DNA of 59,022 bases from Bacillota bacterium (GTDB lineage: Bacteria; Bacillota; Negativicutes; Sporomusales; UBA7701): contig JAEZJM010000026.1 in assembly GCA_023415775.1 (NCBI GenBank), forward strand, positions 1 to 59,022, in the 5' to 3' direction. The first letter of the stretch is position 1. The number at the start of each line of letters is the position of its first letter. Under the pieces are notes generated by a model. It made no database searches and was not told where the DNA came from. It worked only from the letters and a program-made list of their open reading frames with translations. Shown here in pieces: positions 8,857 through 17,975 of the stretch. The position numbers were made by a program, and so were the translations under genes.

Positions 8857-9857
8857 TCGGGCCTTCTCCGGTCGGCAAAATTAACGCCCGCATAGCCGGC
8901 CTTGGCATGTACGCGCCGGAAAAAGTTCTCACAAGTACCGAATTGGCCCGGCAGTTGGATATCTCCGAAGAGTGGATCACTTCCCGCGTCGGTGTCCGCG
9001 AACGGCATATCGCCGCCGCGGGCGAGGCTGCCTCAGCCATGGGCGCCGTCGCCGCCGAACGCGCCCTGGCGGCTGCCGGCGTCGCCCCGGACGAGGTCGA
9101 TCTGCTCATCGTGGCCACAGAGACGCCCGACCGGCCGATACCCTCCGCGGCCTGCATCCTTCAGCGGCGGCTCGGCCTATCGAGGGCCGCCGCTTTCGAC
9201 CTGAACGCCGCCTGCTCCGGCTTTGTTTACGCGCTGACCGTCGGCAGTCAGTTCGTCGCCAGCGGCGCTTACCGCAACATCCTGGTCGTCGGGGCCGAGG
9301 TCGTGTCCCGCTCCGTCGACTGGACCGATGCGGCGACCTGCATATTGGTCGGCGACGGCGCCGGCGCAGCTGTGTTGCAGCCAACGACGCCGGATAAAGG
9401 AATCCTCGCCTGGAAGCTGGGAGCCGACGGCCGCGGCGCCGACTTTTTAACAATTCCGGCCGGCGGGTCGGAAATGCCGCTGACTCACGAGTTACTGGAC
9501 GCCAAACTTAACAGTGTTGTGATGAATGGCCAGGAAGTATTTATGTTTGCCCTTCGCACCGTTCCGGCCATTACAGCCGAGGTGCTGGAAATGGCTGACC
9601 TTTCGCTGGACGACGTCGCCCTCTTCGTGCCTCATCAGGCCAACAGCCATATCCTTGAGGCCGTCGCCCGCAAAATGGACCTTCCCGAAGAAAAGCTGAT
9701 GATGAATATCGCTCGCTATGGCAACACGGTCGCCGCCACCATACCGATAGCGCTGTACGAGGCTGCGGAGCAGGGCCGGATAAAGACCGGCGACATTGTC
9801 GTCCTCGCCGGGTTCGGCGCCGGACTGACCTGGGGCGCTGTTGTCATGCGCTGGTAA
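8853..9857 (+). CDS. 3-oxoacyl-ACP synthase III-like protein (KAS III), copy 2
   Basis: A 334-residue FabH-family enzyme with intact Cys121 (NAACSGF), His261 (PHQANSH) and Asn291 (YGNTVA). It is a diverged paralog of the protein at 5472: both share the unusual phrase GSQF-x-(A/G)-(S/T)-G after the active site and GFGAGLTWG or the close variant at the end. Two KAS III enzymes and two ACPs in one operon suggest two separate loading or condensation steps. The start overlaps the stop of the GNAT-like gene (ATGA). Confidence 0.9.
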   Translation: MIGPSPVGKINARIAGLGMYAPEKVLTSTELARQLDISEEWITSRVGVRERHIAAAGEAASAMGAVAAERALAAAGVAPDEVDLLIVATETPDRPIPSAACILQRRLGLSRAAAFDLNAACSGFVYALTVGSQFVASGAYRNILVVGAEVVSRSVDWTDAATCILVGDGAGAAVLQPTTPDKGILAWKLGADGRGADFLTIPAGGSEMPLTHELLDAKLNSVVMNGQEVFMFALRTVPAITAEVLEMADLSLDDVALFVPHQANSHILEAVARKMDLPEEKLMMNIARYGNTVAATIPIALYEAAEQGRIKTGDIVVLAGFGAGLTWGAVVMRW

Positions 9858-9914
9858 CGATAAGATAATTACGCAAGAAATCGCCGGTAAAACACATAGA
9901 AACGCAGAGGCCTT

Positions 9915-11294
9915 ATGCAACAACAAATCGACCTTGGGTCCGGCAAGGTTCCGACGGTGATGTTCCGGTTCGCCGTCCCCTTGATGGTGTCGCTTTTTTT
10001 CCAGAACTTATACGCCTATGTCGATACGGTATTCGTTTCCTGGCTGGGGGCGGAAGCGCTGGCGTCCGTTTCGCTGACTGTGCCGCTGACTTACCTGGCG
10101 CTGTCGCTGGCCAAGGGGGCTTCGTTCGGCAGTGTCGTGCTGATGAGCTACGCCCGCGGGCAGGGCGACGAGGAAGGCGGGCGGGCGATCGCCATGGCCC
10201 TGCTGCCGCTGATGACGCTGATGATGGCGATTTTCGCGCCGCTTTTGTCGGCCGATCTGTGCCGGGCATTCTACGGCTTTCTCGGCGCGACGGACGCCGT
10301 AGCGACGGCCGGCATCGGCTTTACGGCCTGGCTGGTGGCCGGGTTCCCGGTGATGGGTTATGTATTTACCGCCGAGGCGCTGTTCATGGCCCGCGGCGAT
10401 ACTGTGACGCCGATGAAAGGGCAGATACTGGGCAATGTGCTCAATTTTTGCCTTGACCCGCTGTTCATTTTCGTTTTTGGCTGGGGCGTGACCGGGGCGG
10501 CGATCGCCACTTTCACCGGCCAGCTGGCAGCGGCGGCGTATCTGCGGCGGCGACTGGCGGCGCAGCAGGGGGAAAGGCCGGGCCTGACGCTGCCGGTCGG
10601 TGTGGCGCGGCTGTGGCGGCAAATCCTGGGCCAGGGCGTTTTTATAACGGTGGCTTATCTTGTTAGCCCGGTGGGTCTGATGCTGCTGAATATGATCCTG
10701 GCCCGGTTCGGTCCGGTGGCCATCGGCGCCTGGAACCTGATGTCGCGCACCGAGATGATGGTGCTGCTGCCGATAATGGGGCTGAGCAACGCGCTGGCTA
10801 CGTTCGTAAGCTTTAACTTCGGCCGGGGCGATTATGGGCGGATACGCGAAGGACTGGCCTTTTTCTTTAAATTTGCGCTGGCCATCGTGGCGCCGACAAT
10901 GGTCGTGTTTACGGTTTTCCCGCGCGAGCTGACGGCTATTTTCCGGCCGGCGCCGGCGCTGGTGGAATTGGGGAGCGCGGCGCTTGCGGCGTCGGCGGTG
11001 GCGGTGCTGTTCATGCCCGCCCTGTCCGCGCTGGCCGGCCTGGCGCAGGGGTTTCGGCGTCCGGGCTTTATGCTGGCGGGCTCGTTGACGTATGTGATCG
11101 CGGCGCGCGTGCCGCTGGCGTATTTGTTCGCCGCCCACTGGGGCGAGCGGGGCGTGTTCTGGAGCCATCCCGCCGCCGCCATTCTGGCGGGCGCGCTGGC
11201 GCTGGCGCTGTCTTCGCGCCTGCTGGCCGATTGCCGGCGCAGTTTGGCGGCCGCCGTGTCGGCGAACGGGAAAGGAGCTTCAATCGATGAGTGA
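9915..11294 (+). CDS. MATE-family efflux transporter
   Basis: A 459-residue integral membrane protein with about 12 hydrophobic segments. N-terminal features are typical of MATE: PTVMFRFAVPLMVSLFFQNLY, with the later ALASVSLTVPLTYL. MATE pumps expel small, often cationic, organic compounds using H+ or Na+. Inside this operon it is the likely exporter of the product, or of a toxic intermediate. It overlaps the next gene by 8 bases. A weak GAGG precedes the ATG. Confidence 0.9.
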   Translation: MQQQIDLGSGKVPTVMFRFAVPLMVSLFFQNLYAYVDTVFVSWLGAEALASVSLTVPLTYLALSLAKGASFGSVVLMSYARGQGDEEGGRAIAMALLPLMTLMMAIFAPLLSADLCRAFYGFLGATDAVATAGIGFTAWLVAGFPVMGYVFTAEALFMARGDTVTPMKGQILGNVLNFCLDPLFIFVFGWGVTGAAIATFTGQLAAAAYLRRRLAAQQGERPGLTLPVGVARLWRQILGQGVFITVAYLVSPVGLMLLNMILARFGPVAIGAWNLMSRTEMMVLLPIMGLSNALATFVSFNFGRGDYGRIREGLAFFFKFALAIVAPTMVVFTVFPRELTAIFRPAPALVELGSAALAASAVAVLFMPALSALAGLAQGFRRPGFMLAGSLTYVIAARVPLAYLFAAHWGERGVFWSHPAAAILAGALALALSSRLLADCRRSLAAAVSANGKGASIDE

Positions 11295-12330
11295 TGAGAA
11301 CACGGTCGTCCTTGGCGACGATCCGTCGCCGCCGGAGATCGACATTTTCCGGCCGGCCGACGCCGCCGGGACGGCCGCCCTGTACCGGGCGGTTTACGGC
11401 GACAAATATCCGGTCGGCGACGTGTACGACCCGCAGAAGCTCGTCAGCCAGGACGAAACCGGCGAGGCTTACCGGGTGGTGGCCCGGACGGGGGGCGGCG
11501 AGGTGGTTGGCCACATCGCCCTGTACCGTTCCTCGCCACCCAACCGCAACCTGTACGAGATCGGCCAGATGATGGTCAGACAGGATTACCGGGTCGGCCC
11601 GCTGGCCAGCCGGCTGTTTGCGCATGCGCTGGCCGAGCTGCCGGCCAGCCACGATATCGAGCAGTTGTGGGGGGAGGCGGTCTGCAACCACCTTGTCACC
11701 CAGCAGATGTCTGCCGACGGCGGGTTCCTGCCGGCGGCCCTCGAGGTCGATCTGATGCCGGCCGAGGCTTATACCAGGGCGTTCGCGCGGCCCCTGGACA
11801 CGGTGGGACGGGTGGCGACGCTGGCATTGTTCCGGGCGTTCAGAGCCAAGCCGCAGACGATCTATCTGCCGCCGATGTACGAAGAGGCGCTTGGTTTCGT
11901 ATATTCGCTGTTCGCGTTCGGTCACAGTTTCGAGGTTTCCCGCCGGGAGCCGCCGGCCGACGTATCGACCTGCGGCCGGACGGAGGTTTTCGCCGCCGCC
12001 GGCGTGGCGCGGATTACTTTATCGGCCGCCGGCCGCGATTTGGCCGCCTATATCGCGGAAGCCGAGCGGCGGGCGCGGGCCGGGGGAGCTGTCGTCTTCC
12101 AGGTCTATTGTCCGCTGACGTGGCCGTGGGCCGGGACGGTTGCCGGGATTCTCCGCCGGCAGGGCTATTTTTTCGGCGGCGCTTTGCCCCGCTGGTTCGA
12201 CGACGACGGGCTGCTGATGCAGAAGGTGCTGGCCGAGCCCGACTTCGACGGGATTTTTCTTTACCGGAAACCGGCCAAAAAGCTGCTGGATTTTGTCAGA
12301 CAGGACTGGCTGGCCGTCCGCGAGAGATAA
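11287..12330 (+). CDS. GNAT-like acyltransferase-fold protein, copy 3
   Basis: A 347-residue, more distant member of the same family as the products at 6507 and 7846. It has a GNAT-like N-terminal half (IGQMMVRQDYR, with the loop RVGPLA), the middle YLPPMYEEAL, and the C-terminal GYFFGGALPRWF and DGLLMQKV. GGAAAGGAG lies 8 bases upstream of the ATG. The conserved C-terminal aromatic-glycine block in all three copies suggests a common ligand or partner. Catalysis is unproven, since the CoA loop lacks its glycines. Confidence 0.62.
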   Translation: MSDENTVVLGDDPSPPEIDIFRPADAAGTAALYRAVYGDKYPVGDVYDPQKLVSQDETGEAYRVVARTGGGEVVGHIALYRSSPPNRNLYEIGQMMVRQDYRVGPLASRLFAHALAELPASHDIEQLWGEAVCNHLVTQQMSADGGFLPAALEVDLMPAEAYTRAFARPLDTVGRVATLALFRAFRAKPQTIYLPPMYEEALGFVYSLFAFGHSFEVSRREPPADVSTCGRTEVFAAAGVARITLSAAGRDLAAYIAEAERRARAGGAVVFQVYCPLTWPWAGTVAGILRRQGYFFGGALPRWFDDDGLLMQKVLAEPDFDGIFLYRKPAKKLLDFVRQDWLAVRER

Positions 12331-12358
12331 AAACATCAACCGCCCGGTTGCGGAAAGG

Positions 12359-14005
12359 GTGATTGGTATCAGCTTCAAGACCATCGGCGCCATGCTGTCC
12401 GCTCAGGCCGCGGCGCGGGCCGACAAGCCGGCGCTTATCTGCCGCCGCGGCCAGGAAATCCTTACATTCGGCGAGCTTGAGGGCAGCGCCCGCCGGGTGG
12501 CGGCCGCCCTGCTGGCCCTGGGCGCGGCGCGCGGCGAGAACGCCGCTCTTTGGGCCCCGAATATGACGGCGTATATGGGGATAGCGTTCGGCTGCGCCAA
12601 GGCCGGCGTGCCCCTGGTGCTGGTGAACACCAACTTCCGGGCTTACGAGCTAGAGCAGGTGCTGCGCCAGACCGAGGCGGTCACGCTGTTCATCGCCGAC
12701 GGCGCCGGCCGGCCGGGGGAATTTGCGGAAGCGCTCGGGGAGCTCTGCCCCGAGCTTGCGGACGCGGTTGCCGGCCGGGTGGCGGCCGCCCGCCTGCCCC
12801 ATTTGCGCCGCGTCGTCTTCCTGGGCGAAGAACGCTTGCCGGGGATGTTCTCCTGGCCGGAGTTCCTGGCGCTGGCGGACGACGCCGACGAGGCGCTGGT
12901 CGCCGCCCGCGAGGCGGCGGTCACGGCTGAGGATGTGTTCGTTATCCTGCTCACTTCGGGGACGACCGGCACTCCCAAGGGGGCCATGCTTACCCACGCC
13001 AACTTGGCTTATGTCGCCGCGGCGGCGGGGGAGGGGCTGGGGCTGACGCCGGCCGACAGGCTGTGCATCCCCTTGCCCTTTTTCCATGCGTACGGCCTTG
13101 GGATGGTGCTGGCCGCGGTCGCCGCCGGGGCTGCCGTGGCGCCGCTGGACCGCTTCCGGGCGCCGGAACTGCTGGCGACGATCGAGGGCTGCCGCTGCAC
13201 GATGGTGTTCGGCACGCCGACGATGTTCGTGGCCGCCCTGGAGGAGCTGGCCAGCCGCGAGTACGACCTGTATTCCCTGCGGGGGGGCAATACGGCCGGC
13301 GCTTTTTGCCCCCCGGAACTGGCCACGGCGGTCATCGACAAGATGGGGGCGCGGGAGTTCGGCGTCTTTTTCGGCATGACCGAGTCATATTGTACGATAA
13401 ACCGGCCGGAGGACCCGATGGACCGCCGCGTCAGCACAATCGGCCGGGCGATGCCGGGCATGGAGATCAGGGTGGTCGACCCGCGGACGGGCCGGGAGGC
13501 GCCGGCCGGCGCGGCGGGCGAGTTTTGCATGCGCGGCCCGGCGGTCATGAAGGGCTACTACAAAATGCCGGAAGCTACCGCCAGGGCCATCGACTCCGAC
13601 GGGTGGCTGCACAGCGGCGACCTGGCCCAGGCCGACGCCGGAGGCTATTATTGCATAACGGGGCGGATCAAGGATATGATCATCCGCGGCGGGGAGAACA
13701 TCCACCCCGCGGAAATCGAGGAATTCCTTTTCGCCCACCCCAAGGTGGCTGACGCCCAGGTGGTGGGCGTTCCCTGCGACTACTACGGCGAGGACGTGGT
13801 GGCCTTTGTCCGCCTGAAGGCGGGCTGCACCGCGACGTCGCTGGAGCTTAAGCGTTATTGCCGCGAACGCATCGCCCTCATCAAGGTGCCGGCCAAGTTT
13901 TTCTTCGTCGACCGGTACCCCCTGACCGCCAGCGGCAAGGTCCAGAAGTTCCGGCTGCGGGAGATGGCCGCCCAACTGCTGGCCGCAGAGGGGCAGGAGG
14001 GCTGA
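12359..14005 (+). CDS. AMP-forming acyl-CoA/acyl-ACP ligase
   Basis: About 548 residues of the ANL superfamily. The ATP loop is TSGTTGTPKG, the adenylate-binding segment FFGMTESYC and the hinge GRIKDMIIRGGENIHP. The C-terminal lysine motif is LTASGKVQKF. It activates a carboxylic acid as the adenylate and passes it to CoA or to a phosphopantetheine arm. With an ACP gene 62 bases downstream, loading onto ACP is plausible. The start is uncertain: GTG 12359 is preferred because longer starts overlap the previous gene, but no good ribosome site is visible, and an ATG at 12392 is possible. Confidence 0.88.
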   Translation: MIGISFKTIGAMLSAQAAARADKPALICRRGQEILTFGELEGSARRVAAALLALGAARGENAALWAPNMTAYMGIAFGCAKAGVPLVLVNTNFRAYELEQVLRQTEAVTLFIADGAGRPGEFAEALGELCPELADAVAGRVAAARLPHLRRVVFLGEERLPGMFSWPEFLALADDADEALVAAREAAVTAEDVFVILLTSGTTGTPKGAMLTHANLAYVAAAAGEGLGLTPADRLCIPLPFFHAYGLGMVLAAVAAGAAVAPLDRFRAPELLATIEGCRCTMVFGTPTMFVAALEELASREYDLYSLRGGNTAGAFCPPELATAVIDKMGAREFGVFFGMTESYCTINRPEDPMDRRVSTIGRAMPGMEIRVVDPRTGREAPAGAAGEFCMRGPAVMKGYYKMPEATARAIDSDGWLHSGDLAQADAGGYYCITGRIKDMIIRGGENIHPAEIEEFLFAHPKVADAQVVGVPCDYYGEDVVAFVRLKAGCTATSLELKRYCRERIALIKVPAKFFFVDRYPLTASGKVQKFRLREMAAQLLAAEGQEG

Positions 14006-14067
14006 GCGGTTTCCGCCGGCAGCGGGGACCGGGCGCAATCCGTGGTTATTTAGTTAGGAGGATAGGT

Positions 14068-14310
14068 GTGGATAAACAGCAGATCGAAAACCTGACGAGG
14101 AATATCGTCGCCAAACGTCTGCCGCGGGTAAGTCCTGACAGAATTACGCCCGACGCCGAATTCGCCGCCCTTGGGGTCGATTCGCTGGCGCTTAGCTGGA
14201 TGCTCGCCGATATTGAGGACACCTTCGATATCGAGATGCGGATCGGCGATGCTCTGAAGCTGAAAACTTTGGCCGCTGTGGTGGATTATGTTGCAAAGCG
14301 ATTGGCGTAG
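14068..14310 (+). CDS. Acyl carrier protein, copy 2
   Basis: An 80-residue carrier protein with the classical LGVDSLALSW motif; Ser39 is the phosphopantetheine site. TTAGGAGG lies 7 bases before the GTG start. Its last 23 bases overlap the start of the molybdenum hydroxylase large subunit, an unusual coupling. It differs clearly from the first ACP (7568), so the operon has two specialised carriers. The ligase upstream is the probable loader. Confidence 0.92.
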   Translation: MDKQQIENLTRNIVAKRLPRVSPDRITPDAEFAALGVDSLALSWMLADIEDTFDIEMRIGDALKLKTLAAVVDYVAKRLA

Positions 14311-16645
14311 TAACCGGCTCCCGGCCGGCGGCGTGCAGGAGATCGGCCGGGTTGCCCCCAGGGCGGATGCCGCCGCGAAGGTTACCGGGGCGGAGCGGTA
14401 CGCGGCCGATTATTACCCGGAGAACTATGTGTGGGCAGGCGTGAAGCGGGCGGGGGCGCCCCACGCCCGCATAACGGGTATCGATGCGGTGGCCGCCCGC
14501 GCGCTGCCGGGCGTGGTGGCGGTGCTGACCCACAAGGACATCGGCGGTAAGAACCGCCTGGGGATATTCGAGAAGGACCAGCCCATTCTGGCCGATGGAT
14601 TTGTCCGCCACTGCGGCGACGCGGTGGCGCTGGCGGTGGCCGATACGAAGGAGGCGCTGGCGGCGGCGCTGGCGGCCATCAGGGTCGATTATGAACAGCT
14701 GCCGGCGGTGTTCACGCCGCAGGAGGCTCTCGCCGCCGGCGCGCCGCTTGTCCACGCAGGCCGGCCGGGCGGCAATCTCCTCATGGAGAGCGAGGTTGTC
14801 TTCGGACAGGCCGACGAGGCGCTGGCCGCCTGCCGCCATACCGCGGAGTTGACTGTCGGACTCGGCTGGCAGGAGCACGCTTTTCTCGAGACGCAGGCCG
14901 GCGTCGCCTGGCAGGAGGCGGACGGCAGCCTGGCCATCGTCGCTTCCACCCAGACGCCTTTCCGCGACCGCCTGGAGCTGGCCGAAGCCTTGGGCTTGGC
15001 TCCCGACCGGATACGGGTGACCGCGCCTTACCTGGGCGGTGGCTTCGGCGGCAAAGACGGCGTCACGGTGCAGGGTTTTCTGGCGCTGGCGGCTCTCCAC
15101 AGCGACGGCCGGCCGGTGAAGATGTGGTATTCGCGGGAAGAGAGCATCCTGGCCGGCACAAAGCGCCACCCGGCGACGGTAACCTACAGGCTTGGCTGCG
15201 ACGCGGACGGTGTTCTCCAGGGTCTGAACTGCCGGCTGGTGTTCGATACCGGCGCATACGCGTCGCTGGGGACGGAGGTTTTCGCCCTGGCGCTCGAGCA
15301 TGCCGGCGGCCCGTACAAGATAGCTAATGCGACCGTGCGCGGCGCGGTGGTGTATACGAATAACCCGGTGGCGGGAGCCTTCCGCGGCTTCGGCGTGCCG
15401 CAGGCGGCGGCCGGGATGGAGCAGGCGCTGGACGAACTGGCGCGGGTAGGCGGCTTCGACCCGCTGGCTCTGCGGCTGCGGAACGTTGTTGGCCGCGGCG
15501 ATGCGACGCCGACGGGGGTGGTTATCAGCCGGCCGGCCGGCATGCGGGAATGCCTGGAGACGGTGGAACGGCATCCCCTGTGGCGTGAGCGGCAGGCCTG
15601 GCGGGAGGGCGCGCCGCCTTTCAAGCGGCGGGGCGTGGGCGTCGCCGCCGTTTATCACGGCATGGGCTTCGGCCCGGCGGTCGCCGATTACGCCAACGCC
15701 AAGCTGGAACTGACCGCCGACGGACGGATAATCGTCTGCTCCGGTGTGGCTGATATGGGTCAGGGCAACGCGACTACCTGCCTGCAGATCGTCAGCCACG
15801 CACTCGGCCAGCCTTACGAGGCGATGGAGCTGGTGCTGCCGGACACGGCCCGCACGCTGCCGTCGGCTTCATCATCGGCCAGCCGCACAACCTTTACTTA
15901 CGGCAACGCTCTCGTCGGCGCCGCCGGGCTGCTGCGGGAGAGGATTCTGGCGAGGGGGGCGCTGCTGATGTCCTTCCAGCTAATGGCGCCGGTGAACGCC
16001 GCGGATATCGTCCTGCTGCCCGGCCGCATTTTCCATGCGCCTTCGGGCCACAGCGTCCCGCTGAAGATGATCGCCGGCTTTATGGACGCCGCCGAGCGTA
16101 CGGTTACGCACAGCTATACCTGCCCGGTCAACACGCAGGTAATCCCGACCGGCGAAAATCTCAGGCTCCACGGTTATCCCCACCGGATATTTTCCTACGC
16201 CGTCAAGCTGGCCAGGGTGGAGATCGATACCCTGACCGGCGAGACGCGGGTGTGCGATTTTCTTAGCTGCGTCGAGGCCGGCCGGGTGCTTAACCCTCAG
16301 CTTTACGAGCAGCAGCTCCACGGCGGCGCCGTCCAGGGACTGGGCTACGCGTTGTTCGAGGATTTCGCCGTCGCCGGCGGGGCGATAGCGACCGGCGACC
16401 TGGCCACTTACATCCTGCCTACGGCTGCCGACGTGCCGGATATTGAGACCGTGAGCGTGGCGGTGAGTGAGGATGAAGGACCCTTCGGCATGAAGGGGGT
16501 CGGCGAGGTGGTAATCGACGGCGTGCTGCCGGCGGTGGCCAACGCGGTGGCCGAAGCAGCGGGCGTTCGCGTGACCGACGGGACGCTGACGGCCGAGAAA
16601 ATTCTGGCGGCTCTGCGGGCCAGCGGGCGGGAGGCGGCGCGATGA
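14288..16645 (+). CDS. Molybdenum hydroxylase, large (molybdopterin) subunit
   Basis: A 785-residue xanthine dehydrogenase/aldehyde oxidoreductase-type subunit that binds the Mo-pterin cytosine dinucleotide. Family motifs are present: GGGFGGKDG, GAFRGFGVPQ, a GQGNATT segment, and near the C-terminus GMKGVGEVVIDG with the catalytic glutamate. Such enzymes hydroxylate N-heterocycles or oxidise aldehydes with water as oxygen donor. It is translated from within the ACP gene, and the Fe-S and FAD subunits follow directly. Its placement in an ACP/KAS operon suggests oxidation of a biosynthetic intermediate rather than purine catabolism, though the purine role is not excluded. Confidence 0.92.
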   Translation: MLQSDWRSNRLPAGGVQEIGRVAPRADAAAKVTGAERYAADYYPENYVWAGVKRAGAPHARITGIDAVAARALPGVVAVLTHKDIGGKNRLGIFEKDQPILADGFVRHCGDAVALAVADTKEALAAALAAIRVDYEQLPAVFTPQEALAAGAPLVHAGRPGGNLLMESEVVFGQADEALAACRHTAELTVGLGWQEHAFLETQAGVAWQEADGSLAIVASTQTPFRDRLELAEALGLAPDRIRVTAPYLGGGFGGKDGVTVQGFLALAALHSDGRPVKMWYSREESILAGTKRHPATVTYRLGCDADGVLQGLNCRLVFDTGAYASLGTEVFALALEHAGGPYKIANATVRGAVVYTNNPVAGAFRGFGVPQAAAGMEQALDELARVGGFDPLALRLRNVVGRGDATPTGVVISRPAGMRECLETVERHPLWRERQAWREGAPPFKRRGVGVAAVYHGMGFGPAVADYANAKLELTADGRIIVCSGVADMGQGNATTCLQIVSHALGQPYEAMELVLPDTARTLPSASSSASRTTFTYGNALVGAAGLLRERILARGALLMSFQLMAPVNAADIVLLPGRIFHAPSGHSVPLKMIAGFMDAAERTVTHSYTCPVNTQVIPTGENLRLHGYPHRIFSYAVKLARVEIDTLTGETRVCDFLSCVEAGRVLNPQLYEQQLHGGAVQGLGYALFEDFAVAGGAIATGDLATYILPTAADVPDIETVSVAVSEDEGPFGMKGVGEVVIDGVLPAVANAVAEAAGVRVTDGTLTAEKILAALRASGREAAR

Positions 16646-17115
16646 TCGTACGGTTCATACTCAACGGCAAGGATACGACGATAGAAACCCCGGCCGACCG
16701 GCGGGCGGTAGACCTGCTCCGCGAGGACCTCGGGCTGACGGGCGTCAAGGAATGCTGCGGCGCGGGCGAATGCGGCGCCTGCACCATCCTGGTGGACGGC
16801 GAGAGCCGCCTGTCGTGCCTGCTGCTGGCCGCCCAGCTGGAGGGGCGCGACGTCCTGACGGCCGAGGGGCTGGCGACCGGCGATGGCCTGCACGTAGTCC
16901 AGCAGGCTTTCGTCGACTGCGGCGCTGTCCAGTGCGGCTTCTGCAGCCCCGGCATGGTGCTGGCAACCCTCGATTTGCTGCGGCGCAAGCCGTCGCCGAC
17001 CAGGGAGGAGGCCCGCGCCGGCCTGAGCGGCAACCTGTGCCGCTGCGGCAATTATCAGAAGATCGTTGATGCTGTTTTGGAAGCGGCCCGACGACTGAAC
17101 GGGGGGGCCGGCTGA
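16642..17115 (+). CDS. Molybdenum hydroxylase, [2Fe-2S] subunit
   Basis: A 157-residue subunit with two [2Fe-2S] clusters. The plant-ferredoxin-type ligands are in CCGAGECGAC plus a later Cys (SRLSCLL). The second cluster ligands are CGFC and CRCG in the C-terminal helical domain. It passes electrons from the Mo site to FAD. It overlaps the large-subunit gene by 4 bases (ATGA) and the FAD subunit by 1 base, so the three are translated together. Confidence 0.96.
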   Translation: MIVRFILNGKDTTIETPADRRAVDLLREDLGLTGVKECCGAGECGACTILVDGESRLSCLLLAAQLEGRDVLTAEGLATGDGLHVVQQAFVDCGAVQCGFCSPGMVLATLDLLRRKPSPTREEARAGLSGNLCRCGNYQKIVDAVLEAARRLNGGAG

Positions 17116-17975
17116 TGGAGGTTTTCTTTCCCCGCACCCTGGCGGAACTGTGGCCGCTGATGGCGGAATATCCCACAGGAGCCGTGCTGGCCGGCGGCAC
17201 CGATTTGCTGGTAAAAATGCGGAAAAACGGCGACAGGCCGCCGGCCCTGTTCGTTCTCGAGCGGCTGGCCGAGCTGCGGCAGATAGCCGTCGAAGGCGGC
17301 GGGCTCCATATCGGCGCCGCGGTGACGATAAGCGAGCTGGCGGCCAGCGATATTGTGAGGAAGGCATTGCCGGCTCTGTGGCAGGCGGCCGCCGTTCTGG
17401 GGTCGCCGCCGGTGCGCCACAGCGCGACGCTGGGCGGCAATGTCTGCACCGCTTCGCCGGCCGGCGACACGCTGGCCCCGCTTTACGTTTTCGATGCCGT
17501 GGTAGTGGTCGCCGGCGCCGCCGGGCGGCGATGCCTGCCGATCGGCGACTTCATCGCCGGGCCGGGCCGCACCGCGCTGGCCACGGGAGAAATCGTCACC
17601 GGCGTTGTTGTGCCGCTGCCGCCTGCGGGCGCATTTTCGGCTTACTACAAGGTAGGCAAGCGCCAGGCGATGGCGATTGCCGTGGCCAGCCTGGCCGTCT
17701 GCCTTGAGCAGGCCGGTGACGGCTCGGTCGAAAAGATCCGGTTGGCCTGGGGAAGTGTCGGGCCGACGGTGATTTCGCTGCCGGCGGTCGAAGCGTTTCT
17801 TCGCGGCAGGCGGCTGTCGCCGGCGGTCCTGCGGCAGGCCGGGGACATGGCCGCGGCGGCCGTGAGGCCGATCGACGATGTGCGGGCCGGCGCCGACTAC
17901 CGGCGCCAGCTGGCCGGCAATCTGCTGCTGAAGCTTGCCGCCGTGGGCGATCGCGAACAGGAGGATGGCCGATGA
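17115..17975 (+). CDS. Molybdenum hydroxylase, FAD-binding subunit
   Basis: A 286-residue CoxM-type flavoprotein subunit. FAD-binding motifs are AGGTDLLVKM near residue 26 and TLGGNVCTASPAGD near residue 105. It accepts electrons from the Fe-S subunit and passes them to NAD+ or another carrier. Its end overlaps the next gene by 4 bases (ATGA). The order large, Fe-S, FAD is one of the common arrangements. Confidence 0.95.
   Translation: MEVFFPRTLAELWPLMAEYPTGAVLAGGTDLLVKMRKNGDRPPALFVLERLAELRQIAVEGGGLHIGAAVTISELAASDIVRKALPALWQAAAVLGSPPVRHSATLGGNVCTASPAGDTLAPLYVFDAVVVVAGAAGRRCLPIGDFIAGPGRTALATGEIVTGVVVPLPPAGAFSAYYKVGKRQAMAIAVASLAVCLEQAGDGSVEKIRLAWGSVGPTVISLPAVEAFLRGRRLSPAVLRQAGDMAAAAVRPIDDVRAGADYRRQLAGNLLLKLAAVGDREQEDGR

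Noticed and set aside
10008..11168. 386-residue minus-strand open frame
   Set aside because: It is antisense to the MATE transporter gene, with low-complexity Arg/Gln/His composition and no domain.
14192..15799. 535-residue minus-strand open frame
   Set aside because: It is the complement of the molybdenum hydroxylase large subunit; His/Arg-rich composition is typical of antisense frames in GC-rich genes.
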